DNA from: Wurfbainia villosa
Lineage: Eukaryota; Streptophyta; Magnoliopsida; Zingiberales; Zingiberaceae
DNA: 64,000 nt
Direction: 5' to 3'
NCBI GenBank assembly: GCA_025175895.1
Contig: CM046000.1
Coordinates: 95,588,753 to 95,652,752 of the forward strand
Position 1 is the first letter of the stretch; each line of letters starts with the position of its first letter. Made by a program: the position numbers and the translations under genes. Shown in pieces: positions 43,141-53,264 of the stretch. The notes under the pieces are model-generated. The model did no database searches, was not told the origin of the DNA, and saw only the letters and a list, made by a program, of their open reading frames with translations.

Positions 43141-44140
43141 GTGGATGGATGTATGATTGTTGAGATTAGCTAATTGTTAGATTATATAGCTATGTGATTT
43201 CTGCAGGATTGGGGTTCCTTTGTCATTTTGAAGATAAAGATTTGTTTCCTGTAGTTTTGGTGATGATTCGAGGAAGGAGGCATTAGGCTTGGATCATAGA
43301 TTAATACATGAAGCAGTGGGATGGAAGCTTGAGAAATAGGTAAGGAAATTGGGATGTGTTAAGTTTATGCAAGCAAATCTTATTTTGTTATAGTGGATTG
43401 GTATATTGAATTGTTTATGACGTGCTGGAGGTTGTAGGTTGGCCGCGTTGTAATTATAGATATGATTGTACATAGCTTATTAGTCAGATTGGATATGGTT
43501 CCATTTGTGAATATATATATATATATATGGAGTGTTTGGGTATCTTAGAGATGACCGTGAATTATATGAATTCATAAAGGGAATGATTAGTAGGAGTTAA
43601 CTAATCAGAGTTTGGATTGATTTAGGGTTATGCAAGAGATCTATTGATACGCATATTGCACGTTGCAGGATTTTGGTTCGAGATATTCACGGACATGAGG
43701 ACAATTTGTGTCTACAAAGTAGGTGGGTAATTTCCTACCCTGGTAAGGTAGATGTAATTGCATTCAGATTTAGTTATAGATATGAGTATGTTAGGTGTTC
43801 ATATTATCTTGACCCTGCTCTTATTTATCTTATGCTTGATACTTGTCGTTGGCTATATTTACTCAAAGGTTGATATCACATTTCCTTTATTATAATTTAG
43901 GGTTATAGATGTGATGTAAATAGGCCTAGATATTTAGTAGGGTGTAGATGTTAGAGTACGGGTGATGACCCAATTTATAAATTGGAAAAAAGGTCATCCG
44001 TGGGTAGGTAATGCCCTAAATGTAGGATTTATTTCCAATACCCGTATGTTGCATACTTATTACCAACCATGTGTTGTGTAATGGTTAAGTGAAGGGTGAT
44101 TAGTGTGTGTCACTATGGACCGGTGGTCCCAGCTTGATAT
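43141..44140 (+). other. Noncoding sequence of the E LTR
   Basis: No gene seen. It includes an (AT)n microsatellite at about 43508-43527 and a short frame at 43673-43873 that is not supported by any motif. Confidence 0.4.
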
Positions 44141-44343
44141 GATTAGTTGAGTACGACTCTCTATAGGATAGAGAGTGCGTCGATCAGTTAAGTACGACTC
44201 TCCATTGGATAGAGAGTTAGGATCAGTCGAGTACGACTCTCTATAGGATATAGAGTGTGTCGATCAGTTGAGTACGACTCTCTACAGGATAGAGAGTGTA
44301 TTGATCAAATGGATATGACTCTTTGTGGAATAGAGAGTCGGTG
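44141..44343 (+). repeat. Five tandem ~40-bp repeats, each a hairpin
   Basis: Units start at 44141, 44182, 44221, 44262 and 44303 with GATYAGTYGAGTACGACTCTC followed by a 5-6 nt spacer and TAGAGAGT. Each unit contains the inverted pair ACTCTCTA/TAGAGAGT. A related longer inverted repeat (CTGACGAC and GTCGTCAG) follows at 44392-44431. Confidence 0.85.
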
Positions 44344-44573
44344 GTAGATGTTTGTACGTGTGACAGTACATTCATGTCATTTGCATGCATTCTGACGACA
44401 TAGTCTCCCTTGGAGTTGAGAGAGTCGTCAGTCATCTTGCCTCCTAGGTTACTCCCCGAGGAGTAACTAGTGTGAGGGCAGAGCATTTGTTTTGCCGCAC
44501 TCTACCACTATAGACGGTGGTAGCTGGAGTTGCGTGCAGTTATCCTGGATGCGTGGCACTCGACCACTCATTG

Positions 44574-44578
44574 GTAGT
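44574..44578. repeat. Target site duplication GTAGT (left)
   Basis: GTAGT at 44574-44578 equals 53260-53264, directly outside the C element. Confidence 0.93.
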
Positions 44579-44972
44579 TGTTGGTGCAGCAGGCACCTAA
44601 GTCGAACCTGAGTTTTGATTATAGCAAACGATACAAAGTTAAGCTCATGTCGTTATCTCACGAGCTGAATCAAGTGTGCAGAAGATTGCTATAGCTGGAG
44701 CTGAAGGCTAGCGACACCCGGAGGAAGCCGCGGTGGTCGGGCGACACTCGAGTGATTTCGGAGGGAGCCGATGGAATCGAGTGGAAGGCCGGAAGCAAAA
44801 GCAACACGTAAGTATCGAGGTAAGCTCATGTGTGTGAGCGTAAGTGAGGTCGTATCCTCTTTACGGGGATGATCTTAAGCGTAGATCCGACCCAAGACAT
44901 CTCATAGGTGGTCTAGGTCGAAGACCGTCGGAAGTATGTTTTTGTTGAGCTAACTTTGACTTGCAGCAAGCA

Positions 44973-45089
44973 TCAGTCGACTGCCAGCTTGGAGGACTCG
45001 ACTGCCGTGTATCAGTCGACTGCCGAAGGTCATCAATCGACTGATGCTGCCATCAGTCGACTGATGATGGCCATCAGTCGACTGATGGT
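44973..45089 (+). repeat. Cluster of GTCGAC-centred palindromes
   Basis: Perfect 16-bp palindromes CATCAGTCGACTGATG lie at 45053-45068 and 45074-45089, 21 bp apart. Shorter or imperfect versions lie at 44973, 45014 and 45031. They sit about 100-220 bp upstream of the TATA box. The cluster exists in inverse at 1690-1815 and in damaged form in the 3' LTR (52555-52670). Confidence 0.9.
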
Positions 45090-45190
45090 CAATGATCAGA
45101 TTCGAGGAGTCAAGGCTTATCACTCCACCTCAAAGCGGTTTGGTGTCCATTTGTGATTGGTTGAAGACCCACTCGAAAAGGGGCTCAAAG

Positions 45191-45200
45191 GCTATAAAAG
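45191..45200 (+). promoter_or_regulatory. TATA box of C LTR
   Basis: GCTATAAAAG is followed by GAGGGCC and conserved in all three C LTRs (52770 and, inverted, 1584). Confidence 0.65.
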
Positions 45201-45682
45201 GAGGGCCAAACCTAGGGTTTTAACAACAATTCTAAGCCTCCAAAAAGTCTCCGTTACGCTGCAACTCTCCGACAACGAAGTCCTTCCATTCCAACGTCTA
45301 GGTTTAACTCTTATTATTCTTGTACGTCGGTATTAGTTTTTCTTGTCATTTACATTTCCGGAGCTTTTATCGTATACGAGGAGAGGGGGAGTGTCCCTCT
45401 ACCTCAAGTTTTTGTGGTTCCTTCTTGTATCGATTAACTCCTACCTCTAACGAGGAGGAGTTCCTTTAGTGCTTTTGCCCTCCGTACGTGGTCAAGGACC
45501 ACTAGGGCCTTGGAGTAGTAGCCTTCGGCTACGAACCAAGTAAAACCCTTGTGTCGATTGTTTTTTTTATTTTTACATTTCCGCTGCAATTAACTAATTA
45601 TCTCTCGAGTTTTAACGAAAGAAAAAGAAAAGGTTTTTCTCTATTCACCCCCCCCTCTAGCGAACCACATCGATCCAACAAT

Positions 45683-45695
45683 TGGTATCAGAGCC
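45683..45695 (+). promoter_or_regulatory. Primer binding site of element C
   Basis: TGGTATCAGAGCC two bases after the 5' LTR. Confidence 0.95.
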
Positions 45696-46182
45696 GGGGG
45701 CGCTTAGATTTGGTGAAACCACCAATCTAACTTTTTTTTACAAATTTGTTTTTCGTTCGTTTAAATTTTTCTCCCGCACTACTAATCCAAGACGAAGTCT
45801 TGGTACTATTAGTTTGATTTTTTTTTGAAAGCAATCGCTTGGAGTAGCCGACGGTCAAACGGGCATAACTTTTTGTACAAGTTGACCCACGACACGGTCT
45901 ACCTACCAAATCGAAGCCCTCGCAGAGATCTACACTTCTTACCGGGGGTTTACCCCCGTAACAAGTTGTTTTCGTCCTCAAAAATCGACGTTTAGTAGCC
46001 TTTCGGGGACATCGAAGGTTGTGAGTACTTACGTTTTATTTAGTTTCTTATTTCGTTGCTTAACTTTCTATTTTTCGTTTGTTTCTTTTTATTTCCCACA
46101 CTACTAATCCAAGACGCAAGTCTTGGTACTTTCGTTTTTTTCGCTGCTAGGTCGCCTTTTAGTCTCCTTGTTTTTTGTTCTA
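45696..46182 (+). other. Leader of element C
   Basis: About 0.5 kb with no gene. It contains two near-identical segments around ACTACTAATCCAAGACG (45778 and 46099), so part of the leader is a degenerate direct repeat. Confidence 0.65.
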
Positions 46183-47787
46183 ATGGCCCATCTCGAGGTT
46201 TTAGCACCGTCCGACCTCCGCTTTACAACGGAGATGATTTCCGCATCGGAAAGGTCGGATGGAATGCTTTCTCATACCCCAAATCGAGATGTGGATCATA
46301 ATCCAAACGGGTTTCACACTTCCGACTAATGAAGTGGGTGACTCCCTGGATTATGATCAATGGACCGTTGCAACAAAACGACAAGTCGAAGCCGATGCCA
46401 AGGCAACACAAATCCTCCAATGCGGCTTGTCCAAGGAGGAGCTAAATCGCGTCGGCCCCTTCATAAGCGCAAAGGATCTTTGGACAAAACTAATCGAGTT
46501 ACACGAAGGATCGGATCAAGCTAAGGTTTGCAAACGTGATTTGTTATTCAATAAATTGTACACACTAAAAATGCAGGAACACGAGTCCGCGACGCAACTC
46601 CACGCCCGTGTCCAAGACATAGTCAATAACCTACACGCAATCGGGCAAAAGGTCGAAAACCGCGACCTTATTAGGTATGTCCTAAACTCTTTTCCGAGGA
46701 CTACCTTATGGGCATCCATGGTTGATGCCTATAAGGTCTCCAAGGATCTTTCTAAAATTAGATTAGACGAACTCTTTCGATTTCAATTACATGAACAATC
46801 CAACTCGAACCCGAGAGGGGTATAGCCTTGTTTGCAGTGTTCAAAGAAGAAGAAAATCGCAAGCACCACCACCACCGAGGAGGAAGATGAGTCCAAGAAG
46901 AAGTTGACTCCCAACTAATGAACCTAGCTCAAGGATAGCCAAGGGACGAAAGCGAACTACGACTGACCCAACCAAGGTAAACCTAAAAGTTCTAACATTA
47001 GGTGTTATGAGTGCAACAGTTTGGACATATCAAGTCCGAAAGTGCCCCAAGCTCAACCACCAAGCACCTAAGCATAAGAAGGCCCTCAACGCGACATGGG
47101 AAGAAGGCTATCCAAGAAGACGAAGATCACATCTTCATGGCTAAATCAATTGAGTCGACACGAGACCGAACTTGAGTCGAACTCGAGGATGACTCGACTA
47201 CGGTTACCTTCAAGTCAAGCCACGGATACGCATCCGGTTCAAAAGATACCCTTAAGGTGAGTCGAACTTTATTTAATACTTTACATAATACGGTTAGGTT
47301 TTTGTCTAGGAAGTTAGCTAAGTCCGAGTCCAAGGTCGAGACCCTGGTTGAGGAAGTTAAACTCCTCAAACACGAGGTCTCCCTAACCTCTTCGACTAGT
47401 CGAGTTCAAGAGAAGGACTCAACTCGGGTTGAAAAACTCGAAGTTGAGAACTCACTCTTGAAAAGTCAAGTCGAAGATCTTAGGAATACGTTGGAAAGGT
47501 TTACTTTGGGATCCAAAGGACTTGACCTCCTACTTGGATCGCAAAGGGCCGTGTACAACAAGGCCGGACTAGGGTTTAGCTCAAACACGACCAATAAGTC
47601 GTATATGTCAATCGTAAGTAGACATAAAAAATGTATCCAAGCATGGGTCCCCAAGACCACTTTGATTTCAACTCTAGGATCCAACTCGTACTGGGTTCCC
47701 AAGGACCAAATCCACTATGTGGATAGACCGAACCGATTCAACGGTCTAGGGGGAGGCAGTACAAAACATGTTTGTGTTTTAACTTAG
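46183..47787 (+). pseudogene. gag: Family C gag (frameshifted)
   Basis: Start at 46183 (MAHLE); compared with the minus copy a G is lost soon after, so the correct frame resumes by 46259. The open frame 46259-46825 carries the gag domain (QIEMWIIIQTGF, QTLQCGLSKEEL-type block, DLWTKLIELHEG, FPRTTLWASMVDAY). A stop follows at 46823-46825. The zinc knuckle region (CYECN near 47008) is frameshifted. The frame 47257-47787 is a coiled-coil-like segment (KSESKVETLVEEVKLLKHE) followed by a W- and G-rich C-terminus (QAWVPKT), as in long Sirevirus gags. The protein would form the virus-like particle and carry the RNA. Confidence 0.85.
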
Positions 47788-48250
47788 AAATTGCATGCTT
47801 AGATTTTTTTTGTTTTTTTCGTGAACTCACTTAGAACACGTAAATAACCAACTAAAAGCCTTCGAAAAGATTGAGCCTCGGGGAGCCTCTTTTCAAAAAT
47901 AACCAGTTAGACTAGGAAATAATCTTGGGTGAGTCAAGTCATCATTTTCTTGAAAATGGCTTTGTCTAAGGAAGTGGTCGATGATCCGATAAAAGAAGGC
48001 CCCTGTGCCTCGCCACGACCTGGAAGCCATGATCTTGAAAAGGTAAACTTGACAAGCCTAGGGTTAAATCCAAATCTAACATAAAATTACTTGAACCTAA
48101 ATCCACTTAATCAACTTAATTAGAAGTCATCTCAAAATAAACACATAAGTATAACATGCTTGATCATATAGACTCCGGTGAGATGACCTAGGGTTAACAA
48201 CTTACAACCAATTTTCTTAACAAAAATCTAACATCCAATCCAACCACCTT
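47788..48250 (+). other. Gap between gag and protease in element C
   Basis: About 460 bases without an open frame. A donor-like AAAAG|GTAAAC at 48042/48043 and an acceptor-like TTGTGTGTAG at 48258, directly before the protease frame, frame a possible 216-nt intron. Otherwise I see nothing here. Confidence 0.45.
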
Positions 48251-48258
48251 GTGTGTAG

Positions 48259-49600
48259 GATCAATGGATGTTGGACAGCGGTTGCTCCCGACACATGACC
48301 GGGGATCAACTCAAATTCGCAAAGCTTCGATTCAAACGACAAGGATCGGTAGCCTTTGGGAATAACGGCAAGCTCAAAATCATCGGATCAGGTGATATCG
48401 AGCTTAACACGAATTTTGTTATTAAAAATGTATTACTTATAGAGAATTTTGAATATAACTTACTTAGTGTAAGCCAATTGTGTGATAATAACTATAAGGT
48501 TATATTTCTAGAAAATGAATGCGTAATTAATATCAACAAAACCTCTAAAACAATTCTTAAAGGAACTAGAAATAATAACATTTATACGATCAACTTAACC
48601 AACTCCTCAACTAAGTGTCTTATGACACGGCAAGAGGAATCATGGTTGTGGCACCGACGACTCGGTCACTCGCACCCAAGACTCGTCCACAAGATGAGTC
48701 AGAGTGGCTTAGTCAGAGGCTTACCCAACCTCAACAATTTGGTTAATAAAATCTGTAATGCTTGTCAACAAGGAAAACAACCTATGACACAAAACAAGTT
48801 AACTAACCAAGAACGAACCTCAAGTGTACTTGAGCTCCTGCATATGGATCTATTCAATTCACATGGAGCCAAGTCACTCATTAGAAGTCAATATTGCTTA
48901 GTCATAATTGACGACTACTCCAGGTTTACCTGGGTTAGGTTCATCAAGCATAAAAGTGATACCCTAGATCAATTAATCAATCTATTCAAATTAATCGAGA
49001 ATCAAAAAGACCTTAAGGTTAAAAGACTTAGAAGCGATCATGGTGGTGAATTCGAAAATCAAAGGTTCACCGACTTCTGTAACCTAAACGGATACCACCA
49101 TGAATTCTCTTGCCCTAGGACCCCTCAACAAAATGGCCTAGTGGAGCGGAAAAACCGAACTCTACAAGAAGCCGCTAGGACCATGTTGAACGAATACGAC
49201 CTACCCGATAGGTTTTGGGCGTATTGCTAGCACGTTTGCTATGTCCAAAATAGGATCCTTATGGTAAAGAGGCACCTTAAGACCTAAGAGACGAGATTTA
49301 TCACGATAAAATACCTAACATCAAGTACTTTAGGGTATTTGGGTGTAAGGTACATATCCTAAACACTAAGGATTACCTAGGGAAATTTACATCCAAAACC
49401 ACGACCGGAATCTTTCTAGGATACTCGACTACAAGTAGAGCTTATAGAGTATATAACCACGACACCCTTAGAGTCGAGGAGACTATCAATGTAGTATTCG
49501 ATGAAGGACATGAACCTACAAAACCCCCGGCAACCCCAATTAGCGAGCCGATTCATACTAGACCTTACTCTGATCCGGAGATCAGGTCTAGTGTTAATCC
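48259..49600 (+). pseudogene. pol: Family C protease and integrase
   Basis: Protease: LDSGCSRHMTGD at the start (catalytic D-S-G). The frame stays open to 49230 through the integrase zinc domain (HRRLGH...CNACQQGK), the core blocks LLHMDLF, IIDDYSRFTWVRF, RSDHGGEFEN and TPQQNGLVERKNRTL (catalytic D, D, E all present). A stop falls after DRFWAYC, where relatives have FWAEAV; the local sequence lacks the expected CTG sites. Downstream, integrase C-terminal pieces lie in two other frames up to 49600. This is the best preserved integrase of the window. Confidence 0.9.
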
Positions 49601-51357
49601 TAACCTAAGTCAACCTAGTCACTCTATTGATCAAGTGATAGATGACTCCAACCAAACTAGTGTTCAACCAAGTCACCCCATTGATCAAGCATTAGGTGAC
49701 ACAAACCCAACCCAATCTAGGACTCAGACTAACCACCCTATCGATCAAGAGATAGGAGATCCTAATCTAGGAGTTCAAACTAGAGCATCCTATAGGAACC
49801 TTAGTCAAATTTCCTTAATTTCAAAGATAGAACCCAAATCAATTGAACAAGCTCTTCTTGATCCCGATTGGATTATTGCAATGCAAGAAGAGCTAGCTCA
49901 ATTTACTAGGAACGAAGTGTGGGAATTAGTACCACCACCTAAAGACAAAACGATAATTGGAACAAGGTGGGTGTTTCGAAATAAGCTTGATGATAAAGGT
50001 GAAGTAGTTAGAAACAAGGCTCGGTTAGTCGCCAAAAGATTTAGCCAAGTCGAAGGCTTAGATTACGACGAAACCTATGCCCCAGTAGCTAGACTAGAAT
50101 CCATTCGAATGTTGCTAGCTTATGCCGCACATCGAGGATTTAAGCTGTTTCAAATGGATGTTAAGTCGGCATTCCTAAATGGATACATTAAAGAAGAAGT
50201 TTATGTTAGCCAACCCCCCGGATTCGAAAATCTAGATAAACCCGACCATGTTCTAAAACTTAAGAAAGCTCTCTATGGACTTAAACAAGCTCCTCGAGCT
50301 TGGTACGAGAGACTTTCAATCCATCTTAAGTCAAAAGGGTTTAACCAAGGCTTAGTTGACCCAACTCTCTTTGTAAAAACCTTAGGTAAAGAAATATTCA
50401 TAGCTCAAATTTACGTAGACGATATAATTTTTGGAACCTCTAACTCAGCCTTACTAAACGAGTTCGTTTCGCTCATGGAAAGTGAGTTCGAAATGAACTT
50501 GGTAGGCGAGTTAAGTTTCTTTTTAGGTCTACAAATTAAACAAACTAAGGATGGTATATACCTATATCAACAAAAATACACTAAGGAGTTAATTAAAAGA
50601 TTTGGAATGCAAGACGCTAAGGTAATAAACACCCCAATGGCGATAAATGTTAACATAGGAGAAGACCTAGAAAGTAAGTCCATTGACTTAAAGTACTATA
50701 GGAGCGTAATAGGAAGTCTTCTATACTTAATCATGGAAGCCGACCGACATCCTATTCGCAGTAAGTATGTGCGCCAGGTTTCAAACCTGTGCTAAGGAGT
50801 CTCACCTAACCCTAGTTAAGCGTATCCTTAGATATCTAAAGGGTACACTTAATGTCGGTATTTGGTATCCTAGATCTACCGAGTTTGAACTAATCGGCTA
50901 CTCCGATTCGGATTATGCCGGTAGTAAACTCGATAGAAAGAGCATGAGTGGTTGTTGTCAACTACTCGGCTCGAGTCTAGTGAGTTGGTGCAGTAGGAAG
51001 CAACATTGTGTTGCCTTATCTACCACCGAAGCCGAATACATCGCGATGGGTGAGTGTGTCACTCAGCTTCTTTGGATGAAGCACACCCTCCGCGACTTTA
51101 AGTTAGACTTTACGAATACTAAACTTCACGTAGATAACATTAGTTCAATTAATCTTACCAAGAATCCAATATGTCACTCTAGGACCAAACATATAGAAGT
51201 CAAACACCATTTCATTCGAGAACATGTGGCCAACGGAGCCATACAACTCGAGTACGTCGAATCGAAATCTAACCTAGCAGACCTATTTACTAAACCCCTA
51301 TCTGAAGCCGAATTTAGTCTATTAAGACGAAAATTGGGCATGTACGTAATAGAATAA
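49601..51357 (+). pseudogene. pol: Family C RT and RNase H (one frameshift)
   Basis: Open frame 49635-50795: acidic linker with repeats of HPIDQ, then RT with GTRWVFRNKLD, NKARLVAKRFSQ, QMDVKSAFLNGYIKEEV, KALYGLKQAPRAWY and the active-site box IYVDDIIFG (about 50410-50430). Near 50745 the frame shifts: the codon string for SRPDI reads CCGAC where CCAGAC is expected. RNase H follows in frame 50767-51357 (YSDSDYAGSKLD, ALSTTEAEYIAMGE, LHVDNISSINL, RTKHIEVKHHFIREH) and ends at a natural stop. Apart from that shift the enzyme is complete. Confidence 0.92.
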
Positions 51358-52149
51358 GAACTTGCAAACTATATTTTCTTACTACTATTTCTTATTTTTC
51401 ATTTTGATGGAACTAGCATAGGACATACCTTAGATATCATGCACCTATAGATTTAAGGAGCCAGTATATCTCACAACACATAGGACTAATGTGTTTGTGT
51501 ACTTAGCCATGTAGATGGGCGTGAGATGTTAGGACCCTACTCCAGGTTCCAAGATGTAGATCAAGTGCGTCAATATGAACCTCGGAGTATAAATATGCAA
51601 CTAATATTAACCAACTCTAATCAGGACTTGTTGATAATATCATTTCAATCAAGTCAAACTAGAGTTGAACATTTAGATGAATTATTTCCACATACTATTT
51701 TCAAAATCATCATGCTTGGACTTAAGGTTTTCTTAAACCCCCCCCCCTCCCACTTTTTCCTGATTTATGTCAAAAGGGGGAGAAAGAGCCAAAGTTAAGG
51801 GCGAAAGTTTAAGGGGGACTAAGGTTTAGGTTTCAACTCTTCGGAATTGAAAACATTAAAGGCCTAAGTTAAGTAATGCCATTTACTTAACTCGTTATCT
51901 TTTGTGTTTGGAGTTAAGTAATGCCATTTACTTAACTCATTACCTTTTGTGTTTGGAGAACTAAAAGTCTTTTTCAAGTACTCACCCTCGGTCAAGGGGG
52001 AGGTTTCCTCAAGGGGGAGTACTTGAAGAAAATGTGGAGTACTTGAAGAAAATCCTTACTACTCCAACTTAATCTTCATTTGTTTCTAATGCACATTATT
52101 CTTTATGCTTGCTATTTACTTAACTTTGTATGTGGGTTTGCCATAAATC
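51358..52149 (+). other. 3' noncoding region of element C with repeated purine tracts
   Basis: No env-like gene; a 90-codon frame (51526-51798) has no signal peptide or motif. AAGGGGG-type tracts occur at 51772, 51811, 51994 and 52011. A poly-C run lies at 51738-51747. Two tandem 45-bp units at 51867 and 51912 each contain a perfect hairpin. Confidence 0.75.
51867..51937 (+). repeat. Two tandem hairpins
   Basis: Each has arms AGTTAAGTAA and TTACTTAACT (10 bp) and loop TGCCAT, at 51867-51892 and 51912-51937. Confidence 0.9.
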
Positions 52150-52163
52150 AAAAAGGGGGAGAT
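52150..52163 (+). promoter_or_regulatory. Polypurine tract of element C
   Basis: AAAAAGGGGGAGAT touches the 3' LTR. Confidence 0.92.
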
Positions 52164-53259
52164 TGTTGGTGCAGCAGGCACCTAAGTCGAACCTGAGTTT
52201 TGATTATAGCAAACGATACAAAGTTAAGCTCATGTCGTTATCTCACGAGCTGAATCAAGTGTGCAGAAGATTGCTATAGCCGAGTGAAGGCTAGCGACAC
52301 CGGAGGAAGCCGCGATGGTCGGCGACACTCGAGTGATTTCGGAGGAGCCGATGGAATCGAGTGGAAGGCCGGAAGCAAAAGCAACACGTAAGTATCGAGG
52401 TAAGCTCGTGTGTGAGCGTAAGTGAGGTCGATCCTCTTTACGGGATGATCTTAAGCGTAGATCCGACCCAAGACATCTCATAGGTGGTCTAGGTCGAGAT
52501 CGGACGGTCGAAGACCGTCGAAAGTATGTTTTTGTCTAACTTTGACTTGCAAGCATCACGATCGCTACTTAGAGGACTCGACCGCCGTGTATCACCGATC
52601 GCTGAAGGTCATCAATCGACCGATGCGCCATCGGGCCGATCGATGATGGCCATCAGTCGACTGATGGTCAATGATCAGATTCGAGGAGTCAAGGCTTATC
52701 ACTCCACCTCAAAGCGGTTTGGTGTCCATTTGTGATTGGTTGAAGACCCACTCGAAAAGGGGCTTAAAGGCTATAAAAGGAGGGCCAAACCTAGGGTTTT
52801 AACAACAATTCTAAGCCTCCAAAAAGTCTCCGTTATGCTGCAACTCTCCGACAACGAAGTCCTTCCATTTCGACGTCTAGGTTTAACTCTTATTATTCTT
52901 GTACGTCAGTATTAGTTTTTCTTGTCATTTACATTTCCAGAGCTTTTATCGTATACGAGGAGAGGGGGAGTGTCCCTCTACCTCAAGTTTTTGTGGTTCC
53001 TTCTTGTATCGATTAACTCCTACCTCTAACGAGGAGGAGTTCCTTTAGTGCTTTTGCCCTCCGTACGTGGTCAAGGACCACTAGGGCCTTGGAGTAGTAG
53101 CCTTCGGCTACGAACCAAGTAAAACCCTTGTGTCGATTGTTTTTTTTATTTTTACATTTCCGCTGCAATTAACTAATTATCTCTCGAGTTTTAACGAAAG
53201 AAAAAGAAAAGGTTTTTCGCTATTCACCCCCCCCTCTAGCGAACCACATCGATCCAACA
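52164..53259 (+). repeat. Family C 3' LTR
   Basis: 1096 bp, same ends as the 5' LTR. The right half is nearly identical, but 52275-52640 differs by many small indels and substitutions that coincide with CAG/CTG sites and short C or G runs of the 5' LTR. The palindromes are altered there; only the last one (CATCAGTCGACTGATG, about 52650-52665) is intact. Confidence 0.95.
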
Positions 53260-53264
53260 GTAGT
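53260..53264. repeat. Target site duplication GTAGT (right)
   Basis: Equals 44574-44578. Confidence 0.93.

Larger units (their letters stand above)
44579..45680 (+). repeat. Family C 5' LTR
   Basis: TGTTGGTGCAGC...GATCCAACA, 1102 bp. TATA box (GCTATAAAAGG) at about 45191-45200. GTCGAC-centred palindromes cluster at 44973-45089. Confidence 0.95.
44579..53259 (+). mobile_element. Family C copia element (Sirevirus-like), structurally complete
   Basis: 8681 bp with 5' LTR (44579-45680), PBS, gag, pol, several polypurine motifs, PPT and 3' LTR (52164-53259), flanked by a perfect GTAGT duplication. Sirevirus-like traits are a long coiled-coil gag C-terminus, RT blocks GTRWVFRNKLD and VKSAFLNGYIKEEVYVSQPPGF, an extended 3' noncoding stretch with repeated purine tracts and palindromic LTR repeats. 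No env-like gene is seen between pol and the 3' LTR. The reading frames carry few breaks, several of them at CAG/CTG sites. Confidence 0.95.

Noticed and set aside
44141..44343. CRISPR-like spaced repeats
   Set aside because: Units are contiguous and degenerate, each a hairpin, with no unique spacers or cas genes; the context is a plant gypsy LTR.
51526..51798. Env-like gene in the Sirevirus-type element
   Set aside because: Only 90 codons, no signal peptide, membrane segment or coiled coil; it lies in the PPT-rich noncoding region.
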